64,000 nt of DNA from Pseudomonas sp. Irchel 3A7 (GTDB lineage: Bacteria; Pseudomonadota; Gammaproteobacteria; Pseudomonadales; Pseudomonadaceae), in NCBI RefSeq assembly GCF_900187565.1, contig NZ_FYED01000003.1:1-64000 (forward strand), read 5' to 3'. Below, piece by piece: positions 37,311 through 47,328 of this stretch. The translations under genes and the position numbers were made by a program. Numbering within the stretch: position 1 is the stretch's first letter; each line of letters begins with the position of its first letter. The notes under the pieces were generated by a model. That model was not told where the DNA came from. It did no database searches and saw only the letters and a program-made list of their open reading frames with translations.

Positions 37311-38141
37311 ATGACGATCATTGCCAGTTTGTTGCGTGCCGCCGATTTGCCCGACTCGCCTACGGCACGTCTGGATGCCGAATTGTTGCTGGCGGCGGCG
37401 TTGGGCAAGTCCCGCAGCTTTTTGCACACCTGGCCGGAGCGCATCGTCCCGAGCGAAGCGGCGTTGACGTTCGCCGACTATTTGCAGCGTCGTCGCAGTG
37501 GTGAGCCGGTGGCTTACATTCTCGGTCAACAAGGTTTCTGGAAGCTCGACCTGGAAGTGGCGCCGCACACGCTGATCCCGCGCCCGGACACCGAGTTGCT
37601 GGTGGAAACCGCACTCGAATTGTTGCCGGCTACTGCGGCGAAAGTACTCGACCTTGGTACCGGCAGCGGCGCCATTGCACTGGCCCTGGCCAGCGAGCGT
37701 CCGGCATGGCAGGTCACCGCCGTGGATCGCGTGCTCGAAGCCGTGGCCCTGGCCGAGCGCAATCGCCAGCGCTTGCATCTGAATAACGCCAGGGTGCTCA
37801 GCAGTCATTGGTTCAGCGCCCTGGAAGGCCAGCGCTTTGAGCTGATCATCAGCAACCCGCCTTATATTGCCGCGACCGACCCGCACCTGGTGGAAGGTGA
37901 TGTGCGCTTCGAGCCGGCCAGCGCCTTGGTGGCCGGAGCCGACGGGCTCGACGATCTGCGCCTGATCGTCGCCCAGGCACCGGATCATCTGGAGGCCGGG
38001 GGCTGGTTGATGCTCGAACACGGTTACGATCAAGCCGAAGCGGTGCGCGATCTGCTGCTGACCCGTGGCTTTGAAGACGTCCACAGCCGCACTGACCTGG
38101 GCGGTCACCAACGCATCAGTCTGGGGCGCTTGCCATGCTGA
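37311..38141 (+). CDS. prmC: Release factor glutamine methyltransferase
   Basis: 276 aa. AdoMet motif LDLGTGSGAIALALA (about 116-130) and the catalytic/substrate motif SNPPYIA (about 183-189) are clear. It N5-methylates the GGQ glutamine in release factors 1 and 2. Its ATG directly follows the prfA stop TAA, and it overlaps moeB by 7 bases. The functional coupling to prfA is a classic one. Confidence 0.97.
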   Translation: MTIIASLLRAADLPDSPTARLDAELLLAAALGKSRSFLHTWPERIVPSEAALTFADYLQRRRSGEPVAYILGQQGFWKLDLEVAPHTLIPRPDTELLVETALELLPATAAKVLDLGTGSGAIALALASERPAWQVTAVDRVLEAVALAERNRQRLHLNNARVLSSHWFSALEGQRFELIISNPPYIAATDPHLVEGDVRFEPASALVAGADGLDDLRLIVAQAPDHLEAGGWLMLEHGYDQAEAVRDLLLTRGFEDVHSRTDLGGHQRISLGRLPC

Positions 38142-38890
38142 ATGATCAGGAATTGCTGCGTTACAGTCGGCAAATACTGCTGGCTCACATCGACATCGAG
38201 GGTCAATTGCGGCTCAAAGACAGCCGTGTGCTGATCGTCGGTCTGGGCGGTCTCGGTGCGCCAGTGGCGCTGTACCTCGCGGCTGCGGGCGTCGGTGAGT
38301 TGCATCTGGCGGATTTTGACACGGTCGATCTGACCAATCTGCAACGCCAGATCATCCACGACACCGACAGCGTCGGCATGAGCAAAGTCGACTCGGCGAT
38401 CAAGCGCCTGGCGGCCATCAATCCTGAGATTCAACTGGTCGCCCATCGTACGGCACTGGATGAAGACTCTTTGGCAGCTGCCGTGGCCGGGGTGGATCTG
38501 GTCCTTGACTGTTCCGACAATTTTTCCACCCGCGAAGCGGTCAATGCCGCGTGCGTGTTGGCGGGCAAACCGCTGGTCAGTGGCGCGGCGATTCGTCTCG
38601 AAGGGCAATTGTCGGTGTTCGACCCACGTCGGCCGGAAAGTCCGTGCTACCACTGTTTATACGGGCACGGCAGCGAGGCCGAATTGACCTGTAGTGAAGC
38701 CGGGGTGGTCGGTCCGTTGGTGGGACTGGTCGGTAGCTTGCAGGCGCTCGAAGCGCTGAAGTTGCTGGCGGGCTTCGGCGAACCGCTGGTAGGACGCCTG
38801 TTGTTGATCGATGCGTTGGGCTCGCGTTTCCGTGAGTTGCGGGTCAAACGTGATCCGGGCTGCAGCGTCTGTGGGCCGAAGCATGCGTGA
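38135..38890 (+). CDS. moeB: Molybdopterin-synthase adenylyltransferase (MoeB/ThiF/HesA family)
   Basis: 251 aa E1-like enzyme. It starts [16 protein letters not shown] and has the ATP-binding [20 protein letters not shown] (about 32-51), the [11 protein letters not shown] motif and zinc cysteines near PCYHC and CSVCG. MoeB adenylates the C-terminal Gly of MoaD for molybdopterin synthesis; ThiF does the same for ThiS. MoeB is favoured because of the standard prmC-moeB-murI order, but the sequence alone does not exclude ThiF-like dual function. Confidence 0.92.
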   Translation: MLNDQELLRYSRQILLAHIDIEGQLRLKDSRVLIVGLGGLGAPVALYLAAAGVGELHLADFDTVDLTNLQRQIIHDTDSVGMSKVDSAIKRLAAINPEIQLVAHRTALDEDSLAAAVAGVDLVLDCSDNFSTREAVNAACVLAGKPLVSGAAIRLEGQLSVFDPRRPESPCYHCLYGHGSEAELTCSEAGVVGPLVGLVGSLQALEALKLLAGFGEPLVGRLLLIDALGSRFRELRVKRDPGCSVCGPKHA

Positions 38891-39674
38891 CGCGCCGATT
38901 GGCGTGTTCGACTCGGGTGTCGGTGGGCTTTCGGTGCTGGCCGAGATCCAGCGGCTACTGCCCAATGAGTCTCTTTTGTACGTCGCCGATTGCGGGAACA
39001 TTCCCTACGGCGAGAAAACCCCTGAGTTTATCCAACAGCGTTGCAGCGTCATGGCCGGCTTTTTCCAGCAGCAGGGCGCCAAGGCCCTGGTGCTGGCCTG
39101 TAATACCGCTACCGTCGCCGGCGTTGCAGACCTGCGCCGCGATTACCCCGAATGGCCCATCGTCGGCATGGAGCCCGCGGTCAAACCGGCAGCGGCCGCT
39201 ACCCGCAGTGGAGTGGTCGGGGTGCTGGCCACGACCGGCACGCTGCAGAGCGCCAAATTTGCAGCGTTGCTCGACCGTTTCGCCACCGATGTGCGGGTGA
39301 TCACCCAACCTTGTCCCGGGTTGGTGGAGCTGATCGAGAAGGGCGATCTGCACAGTCCAGCCCTTCGCCAGCTGCTTGAAAGTTATGTTGGACCGCTGCT
39401 TGGCGCGGGCGCGGACACCATCATCCTGGGTTGTACCCATTACCCCTTTCTCAAGCCACTGCTCAAGCCGATGATTCCTGACGACATCAGCCTGATCGAT
39501 ACTGGCGCCGCTGTTGCACGGCAACTTCAACGCTTGTTGGGCGAACGCGAGTTGCTCGCCGATGGGCCAGCACGAACTGCGCAGTTCTGGACCAGTGCCG
39601 ATCCGCAGCATTTCACAAATATATTGCCGATCTTGTGGAATAACGCTGGCGTTGTGCGAAGCTTTGAGGAGTAA
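38883..39674 (+). CDS. murI: Glutamate racemase
   Basis: 263 aa from ATG at 38883, overlapping moeB by 8 bases. The two catalytic cysteines are in [11 protein letters not shown] (near 74) and ILGCTHYPF (near 183), and the N-terminal [13 protein letters not shown] motif is diagnostic. It supplies D-glutamate for peptidoglycan. It is the last gene of the hemA operon; no clear terminator follows before pagL. Confidence 0.96.
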   Translation: MRDAPIGVFDSGVGGLSVLAEIQRLLPNESLLYVADCGNIPYGEKTPEFIQQRCSVMAGFFQQQGAKALVLACNTATVAGVADLRRDYPEWPIVGMEPAVKPAAAATRSGVVGVLATTGTLQSAKFAALLDRFATDVRVITQPCPGLVELIEKGDLHSPALRQLLESYVGPLLGAGADTIILGCTHYPFLKPLLKPMIPDDISLIDTGAAVARQLQRLLGERELLADGPARTAQFWTSADPQHFTNILPILWNNAGVVRSFEE

Positions 39675-39792
39675 GAAAGCTTTGGGGCGTCGTAAACATT
39701 GGGGTGAACTTCTGATAAATCGCCGACTTCTATAGCTGTGTGCGTCGAGCAACAAAAAAACCAAACGAAATCGTTCGGAAAAGGAAGTTTCT

Positions 39793-40311
39793 ATGAAGCG
39801 ACTATTCTGCTTGGCCGCGATTGCGGCCGCACTGATGGGGCACAGTTTTACCGCACAAGCGGCAGGCGTGGAGTTCGGGATTGGCCAGACCGGCGAATCG
39901 ACCATGACTTATCGTCTGGGCATGCAATTCGATTGGGACAAGAGCTGGTGGCAGAGCGACGTGGGTCGACTGACCGGTTACTGGAGCGGTGCCTACACCT
40001 ACTGGGAAGGTGACAAAACCTCCGGCAACAACAGCCTGTCGTTCTCTCCCGTGTTTGTCTATGAGTTTGCCGGCCAGAACGTCAAGCCATACGTCGAACT
40101 GGGGGTTGGTGTGGCGTTTTTCTCCGACACTGAAATCGAAAACAACAATCTCGGCAGTTCCTTTCAGTTCGAAGACCGCTTCGGAGTGGGGCTGCGTTTT
40201 ACCGGTGGTCATGAAGTCGGCATTCGTGCGACGCATTACTCCAATGCCGGTATCAGCAGCCCGAACAATGGTATAGAAAGCTACGCGTTGCATTACACGA
40301 TGCCGTTGTAG
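39793..40311 (+). CDS. pagL: Lipid A 3-O-deacylase PagL
   Basis: 172 aa outer-membrane beta-barrel enzyme with a signal peptide of about 22-23 residues (AIAAALMGHSFTAQA). Counting from the mature N-terminus, His126, Ser128 and Glu140 (His148, Ser150, Glu162 of the precursor, in ATHYSNAGISSPNNGIE) match the catalytic triad established for P. aeruginosa PagL. The protein ends in an aromatic-hydrophobic barrel signal (ALHYTMPL). It removes the 3-position hydroxyacyl chain of lipid A, modulating endotoxin activity. It starts 118 bases after murI, the same order as in P. aeruginosa. Confidence 0.93.
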   Translation: MKRLFCLAAIAAALMGHSFTAQAAGVEFGIGQTGESTMTYRLGMQFDWDKSWWQSDVGRLTGYWSGAYTYWEGDKTSGNNSLSFSPVFVYEFAGQNVKPYVELGVGVAFFSDTEIENNNLGSSFQFEDRFGVGLRFTGGHEVGIRATHYSNAGISSPNNGIESYALHYTMPL

Positions 40312-40328
40312 CCAGTGAAACAGTCAAA

Positions 40329-40420
40329 TGTGGGAGCGAGCCTGCTCGCGAAAACGGTTTAACATTCAACATGTGAGTTGACTGACACTCCGCTTTCGCG
40401 AGCAGGCTCGCTCCCACATG
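40329..40420. repeat. REPIN-like inverted repeat pair
   Basis: Left arm TGTGGGAGCGAGCCTGCTCG plus CGAAA; right arm TTTCGCGAGCAGGCTCGCTC plus CCACA. Same subfamily as 27605-27695, between convergent pagL and the YkgJ-type gene. Confidence 0.93.
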
Positions 40421-40441
40421 TGGCTTCGGTGAAGTTTGAAA

Positions 40442-40747
40442 TTAGCGGTAAGCCGTCGAAATACCCTGTCGCTCATCAATGCATTCCGGTGCGCCCATCT
40501 CGAATTCCCGGCAAATCAGCGGGCGTTTTTCGTAGATGGTGCACATCATCGTGTCGCGATCGAGCGCGGCGCACCAGCCATCATCCAGGCGCAACATGAC
40601 TTCCCCGCCCCAGTCATCGGTATCGATATAACGCTCGGGCACGCCTGTGTCGGTGATCAACATGACTTCAAGCTGGCAGCAGCAAGCTGCACAACTCGAA
40701 CACGTCACGGCCGGCTCGGCAATTTGAAGGTGGGGAATGGTATTCAT
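40442..40747 (-). CDS. YkgJ-family cysteine-cluster protein
   Basis: 101 aa. The N-terminal cluster CSSCAACCC (residues 16-24) and downstream cysteines at CAALDRDTMMC, ICREF and PEC form the pattern of the CxxCxxCC zinc/iron-binding family. These small proteins are thought to bind zinc or an Fe-S cluster; biochemical role is unknown. It is a single gene, upstream of which a 106-bp gap separates it from the SDR gene on the same strand. Confidence 0.88.
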   Translation of the reverse strand: MNTIPHLQIAEPAVTCSSCAACCCQLEVMLITDTGVPERYIDTDDWGGEVMLRLDDGWCAALDRDTMMCTIYEKRPLICREFEMGAPECIDERQGISTAYR

Positions 40748-40853
40748 GGCGCGCAGTGTAAGGCAGTCGGCCGGTACTGTGTGAAAGCTCGGACGGACGC
40801 TCGGCCGCAGACGACAGGGTTTGTCGTGCGGCCTGGAATGGCAACCTGCGCGT

Positions 40854-41630
40854 CTAGTCCTTGATCGGCGGACTGCTGCGCACCATGCGCTTGCCGATGG
40901 CCAACTTCACCTGCTCGGGCATCGGCGAGAGAGGCCAGAGGGCTGCCATGAACAATCCCGGGAAGGCGATTTCCAGCGGGCGATCCTTGAGTTTGGCGAA
41001 AATGTGCTTTGCGGCCTTATCCGCCGGCCAACTCAATGGCATGGGGAGATCGTGTCTGACTTTCAGCGGAGTATCCACAAACCCGGGGCCGATCACGGTA
41101 ACTTCGATGCCCTCAGGTGCCAGCGCAATGCGCTGGGACTCAAACAGCGTTCGCATCCCCGCCTTCGAAGCGCCGTAGGATTCAGCCCTGGGCAGCGGCA
41201 GATAGGTTACCGAACTGGCCATGCCGACCAAGTGCGGGGCGATGCCGGCCCGCAATAACGGCGAGGCAGCTTCGATGCAATAGCTGCTGGCGAGCAGATT
41301 GGTCCGCACCACGTGCTCGACGATCGAGGCATCGAACTGCTTGGCATCCACATATTCACAGGTGCCAGCATTGAGGATCACCGTGTCCAGCGAGCCCCAC
41401 TGTTCAGCGATCTGCTCGCCGATTTCACGCACGGTCTGACTGTTGGTCAGGTCGCCGGCCAGCACCAGTACCTGGCCCGGATATCGCTGGGACAAGACTT
41501 TCAACGGCGCTACCGAACGTGAGCTGACTGCCAGGTGAGCACCGGATTTCAGTATTTCTTCGGCCAACGCCGCGCCAATGCCGCTGCTGGCGCCGGTCAG
41601 CCAATATCGTCGTGGCGGCGTAAGACTCAT
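40854..41630 (-). CDS. SDR-family oxidoreductase
   Basis: 258 aa from the ATG at 41630, 6 bases after AAGGAG-ATGGGG; the earlier in-frame ATG abuts the Shine-Dalgarno and is rejected. Classical SDR features: TGxxxGIG as LTGASSGIGAALAEE (about 10-24), NAGTC, catalytic Ser in MASSVTYL and YxxxK in YGASK. It is an NAD(P)H-dependent dehydrogenase/reductase with unknown substrate. It starts 42 bases after phr and is likely the tail gene of the photolyase operon. Confidence 0.88.
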   Translation of the reverse strand: MSLTPPRRYWLTGASSGIGAALAEEILKSGAHLAVSSRSVAPLKVLSQRYPGQVLVLAGDLTNSQTVREIGEQIAEQWGSLDTVILNAGTCEYVDAKQFDASIVEHVVRTNLLASSYCIEAASPLLRAGIAPHLVGMASSVTYLPLPRAESYGASKAGMRTLFESQRIALAPEGIEVTVIGPGFVDTPLKVRHDLPMPLSWPADKAAKHIFAKLKDRPLEIAFPGLFMAALWPLSPMPEQVKLAIGKRMVRSSPPIKD

Positions 41631-41672
41631 CCCCATCTCCTTTTTGGCCAGAAAATCGTCCGGCCCAGCCAA

Positions 41673-43130
41673 CTACTCATGGTAGCCTCCTGTGCCTTGT
41701 CGTTGTGGCAGATTTTTGAACGCAGCGAGGGCCCGTGTGCGGGACGCGTGCAAGTCGACAATCGGGGGTGGATAATCCGCGACCCCGAACAGTCCGACGA
41801 GGCTCGCCGGGTTGTGCACTTCCTTTTTGTTCAAGCCTGCCAATTCCGGCAACCAGTGCTTGATGAATACACCTTCGGCGTCGAATTTTTCCGACTGGCT
41901 CAACGGATTGAAAATCCGGAAGTAGGGCGCCGAGTCGGTGCCGGTCGACGAGCTCCATTGCCAGCCGCCATTATTCGCAGCCAGATCACCATCGATCAGG
42001 TGACGCATGAAAAAGCGTTCGCCTTCGCGCCAATCGATCAACAGGTTTTTGGTCAGGAACATCGCTACCACCATGCGCAGGCGGTTGTGCATCCAGCCGG
42101 TCTCCAACAGCTGTCGCATGGCCGCGTCGATGATCGGCAAGCCTGTGCGGGCCTGTTGCCAGGCCACGAGTTCTTCCGGTGCATCGCGCCAGGCCAGGGC
42201 CTCGGTTTCCGGACGGAAAGCACGGTGGCGCGAAACCCTCGGGTAACCCACCAATATGTGTTTATAGAACTCGCGCCACAGCAGTTCATTGATCCAGGTC
42301 ACGGCACCGACCTTGCCGCTTTCGAATTCGCCTTGATTGCTTTGCAGCGCAGCGTGCAGGCATTGACGCGGGGATATCACCCCGGCGGCGAGATAGGCTG
42401 ACAGTTGGCTGGTACCGGGTTTCGCCGGGAAGTCCCGTTCGCTTTGGTAGTAGTCGATCTGGGCATCGGTGAAGCTGTCGAGGCGGCGTCGGGCCTCGGC
42501 TTCGCCGGCTGGCCACAATGCACGCAAGCGCTCGGTGGGTGGGGTGAACCCTGGGATGCGGGTTGGAATCTCATCGCTGGCAATGTTCAGCGGCGTTTGC
42601 GCCATGGGAGCGCTGACCAGGCGGGGCAGCGACCGGTGCAGGCGTTCGTAGCAGACCTTGCGGAACTGACTGAAGACCTGGAAGTAGGTCCCGGTTTTGG
42701 TCAATACGCTGCCAGGCTTGAACAGCAACTGATCGAGATAGCTGTGAACATCGATGCCTTGGGATTTCAGCGTCTCGGCTACCGCCGCATCCCGGCGGGT
42801 TTCATGAATGCCGTATTCCTCATTGAGGTGCACGGCACCGATGTTCAGCCGTTGGCAAATATCCAGCAACACCTGCGGCGCGTCATTCCAGCGCGGAGCG
42901 TTGCGGATCAGCAGGGGGATGTTCAGTTCGCCCAGTGCCTGTTTCATTTCACCCAGGTTGCGCAGCCAGAAGTCCACTTTGCACGGTGCATCGTCGTGTG
43001 CCAGCCATTGTTCCGGACTCAGCAGATATACCGCCACACTCGGCCCCACCGCCGCAGCGGTGGCGAGGGCGGTGTTGTCGTGTATGCGCAAATCGCTGCG
43101 CAGCCAGATCAATTGCATGGAGGTGTCCAT
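41673..43130 (-). CDS. phrB: Deoxyribodipyrimidine photolyase (CPD class I)
   Basis: 485 aa; an in-frame ATG four codons in (43118, MQLIWLRSDLRIHDN) gives 481 aa and equally fits the family. I kept 43130 because its ATG overlaps the MerR stop (TAATG), implying coupling. FAD-domain motifs are present: GEREFYKHIL-type (WINELLWREFYKHILVGYPR), WHTGLPIIDAAMRQL-like (QARTGLPIIDAAMRQLLETG), and WQWSSSTGTDSAPYFRIFNP. It repairs cyclobutane pyrimidine dimers with blue/near-UV light. It lies downstream of a LitR-like regulator and a YbgA-like gene, as ybgA sits next to phr in E. coli. Confidence 0.94.
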   Translation of the reverse strand: MDTSMQLIWLRSDLRIHDNTALATAAAVGPSVAVYLLSPEQWLAHDDAPCKVDFWLRNLGEMKQALGELNIPLLIRNAPRWNDAPQVLLDICQRLNIGAVHLNEEYGIHETRRDAAVAETLKSQGIDVHSYLDQLLFKPGSVLTKTGTYFQVFSQFRKVCYERLHRSLPRLVSAPMAQTPLNIASDEIPTRIPGFTPPTERLRALWPAGEAEARRRLDSFTDAQIDYYQSERDFPAKPGTSQLSAYLAAGVISPRQCLHAALQSNQGEFESGKVGAVTWINELLWREFYKHILVGYPRVSRHRAFRPETEALAWRDAPEELVAWQQARTGLPIIDAAMRQLLETGWMHNRLRMVVAMFLTKNLLIDWREGERFFMRHLIDGDLAANNGGWQWSSSTGTDSAPYFRIFNPLSQSEKFDAEGVFIKHWLPELAGLNKKEVHNPASLVGLFGVADYPPPIVDLHASRTRALAAFKNLPQRQGTGGYHE

Positions 43131-44071
43131 TAAATCAGCCCACGCTGAACGAGTGCCTGGTGTGCCAACAACGGATCTTCGGCCAGGTACAGATCAGCGA
43201 TTACGAAAGTTCTGACGGACAACTCGGTATGGTGAATGCACACCGTTGGTCCGGCGATCATTTTTGGGCAACTGACGCCATTCAAAAGTTTCGTCAGCCG
43301 CGAAAGGTTTATGGCTTTGCTGGAATACAGCAGTACGCCTCGGGCTTGCAGACGGTCGACCGCCAGCGAAAGTTCGCCGACAGGCAGCGGCCAGTCGAAC
43401 ACCTCCACCGGGCAATCGGTGCTACTGATCAACCATGCGGTGAGCCACAGATGAGGTTCCAGTGGCAAATCCGAGTGATTGATCAGCAGCAGTGGGGCGG
43501 CGTTTAGCTGACGGTTGTTATGGTAGATGCGCGCGCCGAATTTGCTGCGTAACCAGGAATAAAAAAACACGCGCTCCATCTGGGCGCCGAACTGGCCCTG
43601 CCAGCGCTGCTCCAGTTCCGCCAGTAAAGGCATCAGCAGTTGCTCGCACAAGGTGCGCGGCGGGTACAACGCCATGGCCTGATTGACGGTGTCGTCCAGC
43701 GTACGCTCTTTCAATTGCGTAACCGCGTTCAGCAAGGTCTGGCGCAGCAGGTGCCAATCGTTTTCCACGGGTTCGCTGAAGGCTTGTGGGGTTTCGAGCA
43801 ATTGCTTGACCTGGCTGACAGCGACACCGCGGTTGAGCCAGGTGAGGATCATCAGGATGCGCTGCACATGCTCGGTGGAGAACAGTCGATGCCCTTTGGG
43901 CGTGCGTTGCGGCACGATCAGGCCATACCGCCGCTCCCAGGCACGTAAGGTGATGGCGTTGACCCCGGTCTGCCGGGCCACTTCACGAATCGGCAGCCAG
44001 CCTTCGTCGAGGGCTTTCTTGAAGTCCATGCCGTGGTCTTCGCTGGCGCTGCTGTCGAGGGGGGCTTTCAT
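43130..44071 (-). CDS. MerR-family regulator, class II LitR-like
   Basis: 313 aa. An N-terminal MerR winged helix (about 25-95) with LPIREVARQTGVNAITLRAW and ERRYGLIVPQRTPKGHRLFS is followed by a C-terminal region with the size and outline of the cobalamin-binding half of CarH/LitR. The B12 ligands are not conserved: the CarH Wx9EH motif reads Trp157-x8-Glu166-Arg167, and no DxHxxG axial-His motif is found. This fits class II LitR proteins, reported in P. putida to respond to light through a separate LOV protein. The gene is coupled to both neighbours (TGATG from the DUF523 gene, TAATG into phr). It probably represses its own operon through the TGTACA sites at 45054-45126. Confidence 0.85.
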   Translation of the reverse strand: MKAPLDSSASEDHGMDFKKALDEGWLPIREVARQTGVNAITLRAWERRYGLIVPQRTPKGHRLFSTEHVQRILMILTWLNRGVAVSQVKQLLETPQAFSEPVENDWHLLRQTLLNAVTQLKERTLDDTVNQAMALYPPRTLCEQLLMPLLAELEQRWQGQFGAQMERVFFYSWLRSKFGARIYHNNRQLNAAPLLLINHSDLPLEPHLWLTAWLISSTDCPVEVFDWPLPVGELSLAVDRLQARGVLLYSSKAINLSRLTKLLNGVSCPKMIAGPTVCIHHTELSVRTFVIADLYLAEDPLLAHQALVQRGLI

Positions 44072-45030
44072 CAGATGGTGTTTCGCAAACTGAGGTTTTC
44101 CGGGTGCGGTTGCAGGTAAACCTGTTGCGCAATGTAAGGATCGGGGTGTTGACGAAAGTGATGCTTGAGCAGCGTCAATGGCACCACCAAAGGCACGATG
44201 CCGTGGCGATACTGGCCGATGACGTGCTGCACTTCCTGCTTGTCCTCGGCGCTGATCGCCTGTTTGAGATAGCCGCTCAGATGCTGCAAGACATTAGTGT
44301 GGGTGCGGCGCGTGGCGCATTTTTTCAGCGCGGCCATCAGCTCACTGAAGTAGCGTGGGCCAAGCTCTCGCGGATCGGTGTGTCCCATATTGCCCAACAG
44401 ATTGCCCAGGATTTTGTATTGCACCGGGTTGTGGGCCATCAGCAAATATTTGTAGCGCGAATGAAAGTCCGTCAGGCCGCGACGGCTCAGGCCTTCTTTC
44501 AGCAGGTGCTGCCAGGCGCTGTAGGCGAATACGCGGGTAAGGAAGTTTTCTCGCAGTACCGGATCGTTGAGCCGACCGTCTTCTTCCACCGGCAGGTCAG
44601 GATGCAAGGCGCAGAACGCCCGCGCATAGATACCCTGGCCGCCGCTATCCTGCGGTGCGCCGTTGGCATGATAGACCTTGACCCGTTCCATGCCACAGGA
44701 GGGGGACCTCTGCATGAAGATATAGCCGCAGATATCGCCCAGTTCCGCCGCCATCTGTTGACCGTACTCGGCCAGTAGTCGGGTAACGTTCAGTTGGCGA
44801 TCGACCGTGCCGACGGCTTCGGGCTGATTCGGATCACCCACCAACCGGATCGGCTCGCGAGGAATGCCCAGGCCAATGGCGACTTCCGGGCAGACCGGCA
44901 CGAAATCAAAGTAATCGGTGAGGATGCGGCTGCACAGTCGCGATGCCTTGTGCCCGCCGTTGTAGCGCACCTCGGCGCCCATCAGGCAGGCGCTGACGGC
45001 GATTTTCGGTTTCGCGGCGGGAACGAGCAT
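44071..45030 (-). CDS. DUF523-DUF1722 fusion protein (TudS domain plus YbgA domain)
   Basis: 319 aa. The N-terminal DUF523 half (about 1-150) has three cysteines in the positions expected for a [4Fe-4S] cluster: VSACLMG, PVCPEVA and RSPSCGME. DUF523 enzymes include TudS, a 2-thiouracil desulfurase. The C-terminal DUF1722 half (about 190-305) resembles E. coli YbgA, whose gene is also beside phr. Acting on thiolated or photodamaged bases is plausible but inferred. It is first in the DUF523-merR-phr-SDR operon, with a promoter and operator-like repeats just upstream. Confidence 0.9.
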   Translation of the reverse strand: MLVPAAKPKIAVSACLMGAEVRYNGGHKASRLCSRILTDYFDFVPVCPEVAIGLGIPREPIRLVGDPNQPEAVGTVDRQLNVTRLLAEYGQQMAAELGDICGYIFMQRSPSCGMERVKVYHANGAPQDSGGQGIYARAFCALHPDLPVEEDGRLNDPVLRENFLTRVFAYSAWQHLLKEGLSRRGLTDFHSRYKYLLMAHNPVQYKILGNLLGNMGHTDPRELGPRYFSELMAALKKCATRRTHTNVLQHLSGYLKQAISAEDKQEVQHVIGQYRHGIVPLVVPLTLLKHHFRQHPDPYIAQQVYLQPHPENLSLRNTI

Positions 45031-45053
45031 TGAAGCACCTCGGAATCAGAACC

Positions 45054-45126
45054 TGTACCGAAACAAAATCTGTACGGCATGAGTTCATCTTAGATTCAAA
45101 GGTGTACAAGTCAATTTTTTTGTATA
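45054..45126 (-). promoter_or_regulatory. Promoter with LitR/CarH-type operator repeats (DUF523-merR-phr operon)
   Basis: Minus strand: -35 TTGACT (45109-45114), 16-bp spacer, -10 TAAGAT (45087-45092). TGTACA at 45103-45108 sits in the spacer, and TATACA (45121-45126) lies exactly 18 bp upstream of it. Further GTACA-type copies follow at 45071-45076 and 45054-45059. A MerR/LitR operator overlapping the -35/-10 spacer suits repression by the regulator encoded in this operon. Confidence 0.75.
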
Positions 45127-45190
45127 GGTTTTTTCGGGGTGTAGTGAACGCAATCACCCGGCATCACTGTATTCGTTGTTTAAGGGGCGG

Positions 45191-45214
45191 GCTGCTGTCC
45201 ATGTCGACAGCAGC
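45191..45214. terminator. Hairpin after the FAD oxidoreductase gene
   Basis: GCTGCTGTC / GACAGCAGC is a perfect 9-bp stem 15 bases after the oxidoreductase stop on the minus strand. It lacks a T-tail, so its role as terminator is uncertain. Confidence 0.45.
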
Positions 45215-45228
45215 AAATGACGCGGGAT

Positions 45229-46290
<1,062 letters not shown>

Positions 46291-46412
46291 TTAGCGTTCT
46301 CGTTCCGACAGCTTGGCCTATTGTTAAACACAGAGTCTGCCCGATATCAAAGATCCCTTGCTTATAAAAATAGACTAGTGATCAGGGTAAAACGCCACGC
46401 GAGGAAGAAGTC

Positions 46413-47315
46413 ATGCACATATTGCTGACCGGCGGTACTGGTTTGATAGGACGTCAGCTCTGCCGTCACTGGTTGAGCCAAGGCCATCGTCTGACGGTCT
46501 GGAGCCGGACGCCTGCAAAGGTAGCTAAAGTCTGTGGTGCTCAAGTGCGTGGTGTCGCTCGACTCGAGGACGTGGGGCAGGAGCCTGTCGACGCCATTAT
46601 CAATCTCGCCGGTGCGCCGATCGCCGACCGCCCCTGGACGACCAAACGCAAGGCGCTGCTCTGGAGCAGCCGCATCACCCTGACGGAAAAATTGCTGGCC
46701 TGGCTCGAAACTCGTGAGCAGAAACCGCAGGTATTGATTTCCGGTTCCGCTGTCGGCTGGTACGGCGACGGCGGTGAGCGTGAGTTGACCGAGGACTCGC
46801 CACCGGTTATCGACGATTTTGCCAGCCAGCTGTGCATCGCTTGGGAGGAGACAGCCCAGCGCGCCGAAGCCTTGGGTATCCGCGTGGTGCTCATCCGCAC
46901 CGGGTTGGTGTTGTCCGCCGACGGCGGCTTTTTGTCGCGGCTGTTACTGCCGTTCAAACTGGGGTTGGGCGGGCCGATCGGCAATGGTCGGCAATGGATG
47001 CCGTGGATCCATATCAACGATCAAATCGCCCTGATTGATTTTCTTCTGCATCGCAATGAAGCCAGCGGTCCATATAATGCCTGCGCACCGAAGCCGGTGC
47101 GCAATCGCGAGTTCGCCAAAACCCTGGGCAGCGTGTTGCACCGCCCCTCGTTCATGCCGATGCCGGCCCTTGTGTTGAAGGTCGGGCTGGGCGAATTGTC
47201 GTTATTGTTGCTGGGTGGCCAGCGGGCCACGCCGGCGCGCTTGCTCAAAGCGGGTTTCACTTTCCAGTTCACTGATTTGCGCGCGGCCCTGGACGATCTG
47301 TCCAGCCGCCTCTGA
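46413..47315 (+). CDS. TIGR01777-family NAD-dependent epimerase (YfcH-like)
   Basis: 300 aa Rossmann-fold protein: [19 protein letters not shown] at the start, [20 protein letters not shown] in the middle and a C-terminal DUF1731 tail ([20 protein letters not shown]). YfcH/SulA-type proteins are extended SDR epimerases without assigned substrate. The 13-base gap to hemH suggests co-transcription with ferrochelatase. It is divergent from the FAD oxidoreductase. Confidence 0.9.
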   Translation: MHILLTGGTGLIGRQLCRHWLSQGHRLTVWSRTPAKVAKVCGAQVRGVARLEDVGQEPVDAIINLAGAPIADRPWTTKRKALLWSSRITLTEKLLAWLETREQKPQVLISGSAVGWYGDGGERELTEDSPPVIDDFASQLCIAWEETAQRAEALGIRVVLIRTGLVLSADGGFLSRLLLPFKLGLGGPIGNGRQWMPWIHINDQIALIDFLLHRNEASGPYNACAPKPVRNREFAKTLGSVLHRPSFMPMPALVLKVGLGELSLLLLGGQRATPARLLKAGFTFQFTDLRAALDDLSSRL

Positions 47316-47328
47316 AATAGGACGTTGC

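Noticed and set aside
36237..38111. 624-codon minus-strand open frame opposite prfA and prmC
   Set aside because: It spans two unrelated, unambiguous plus-strand genes and shows shadow composition.
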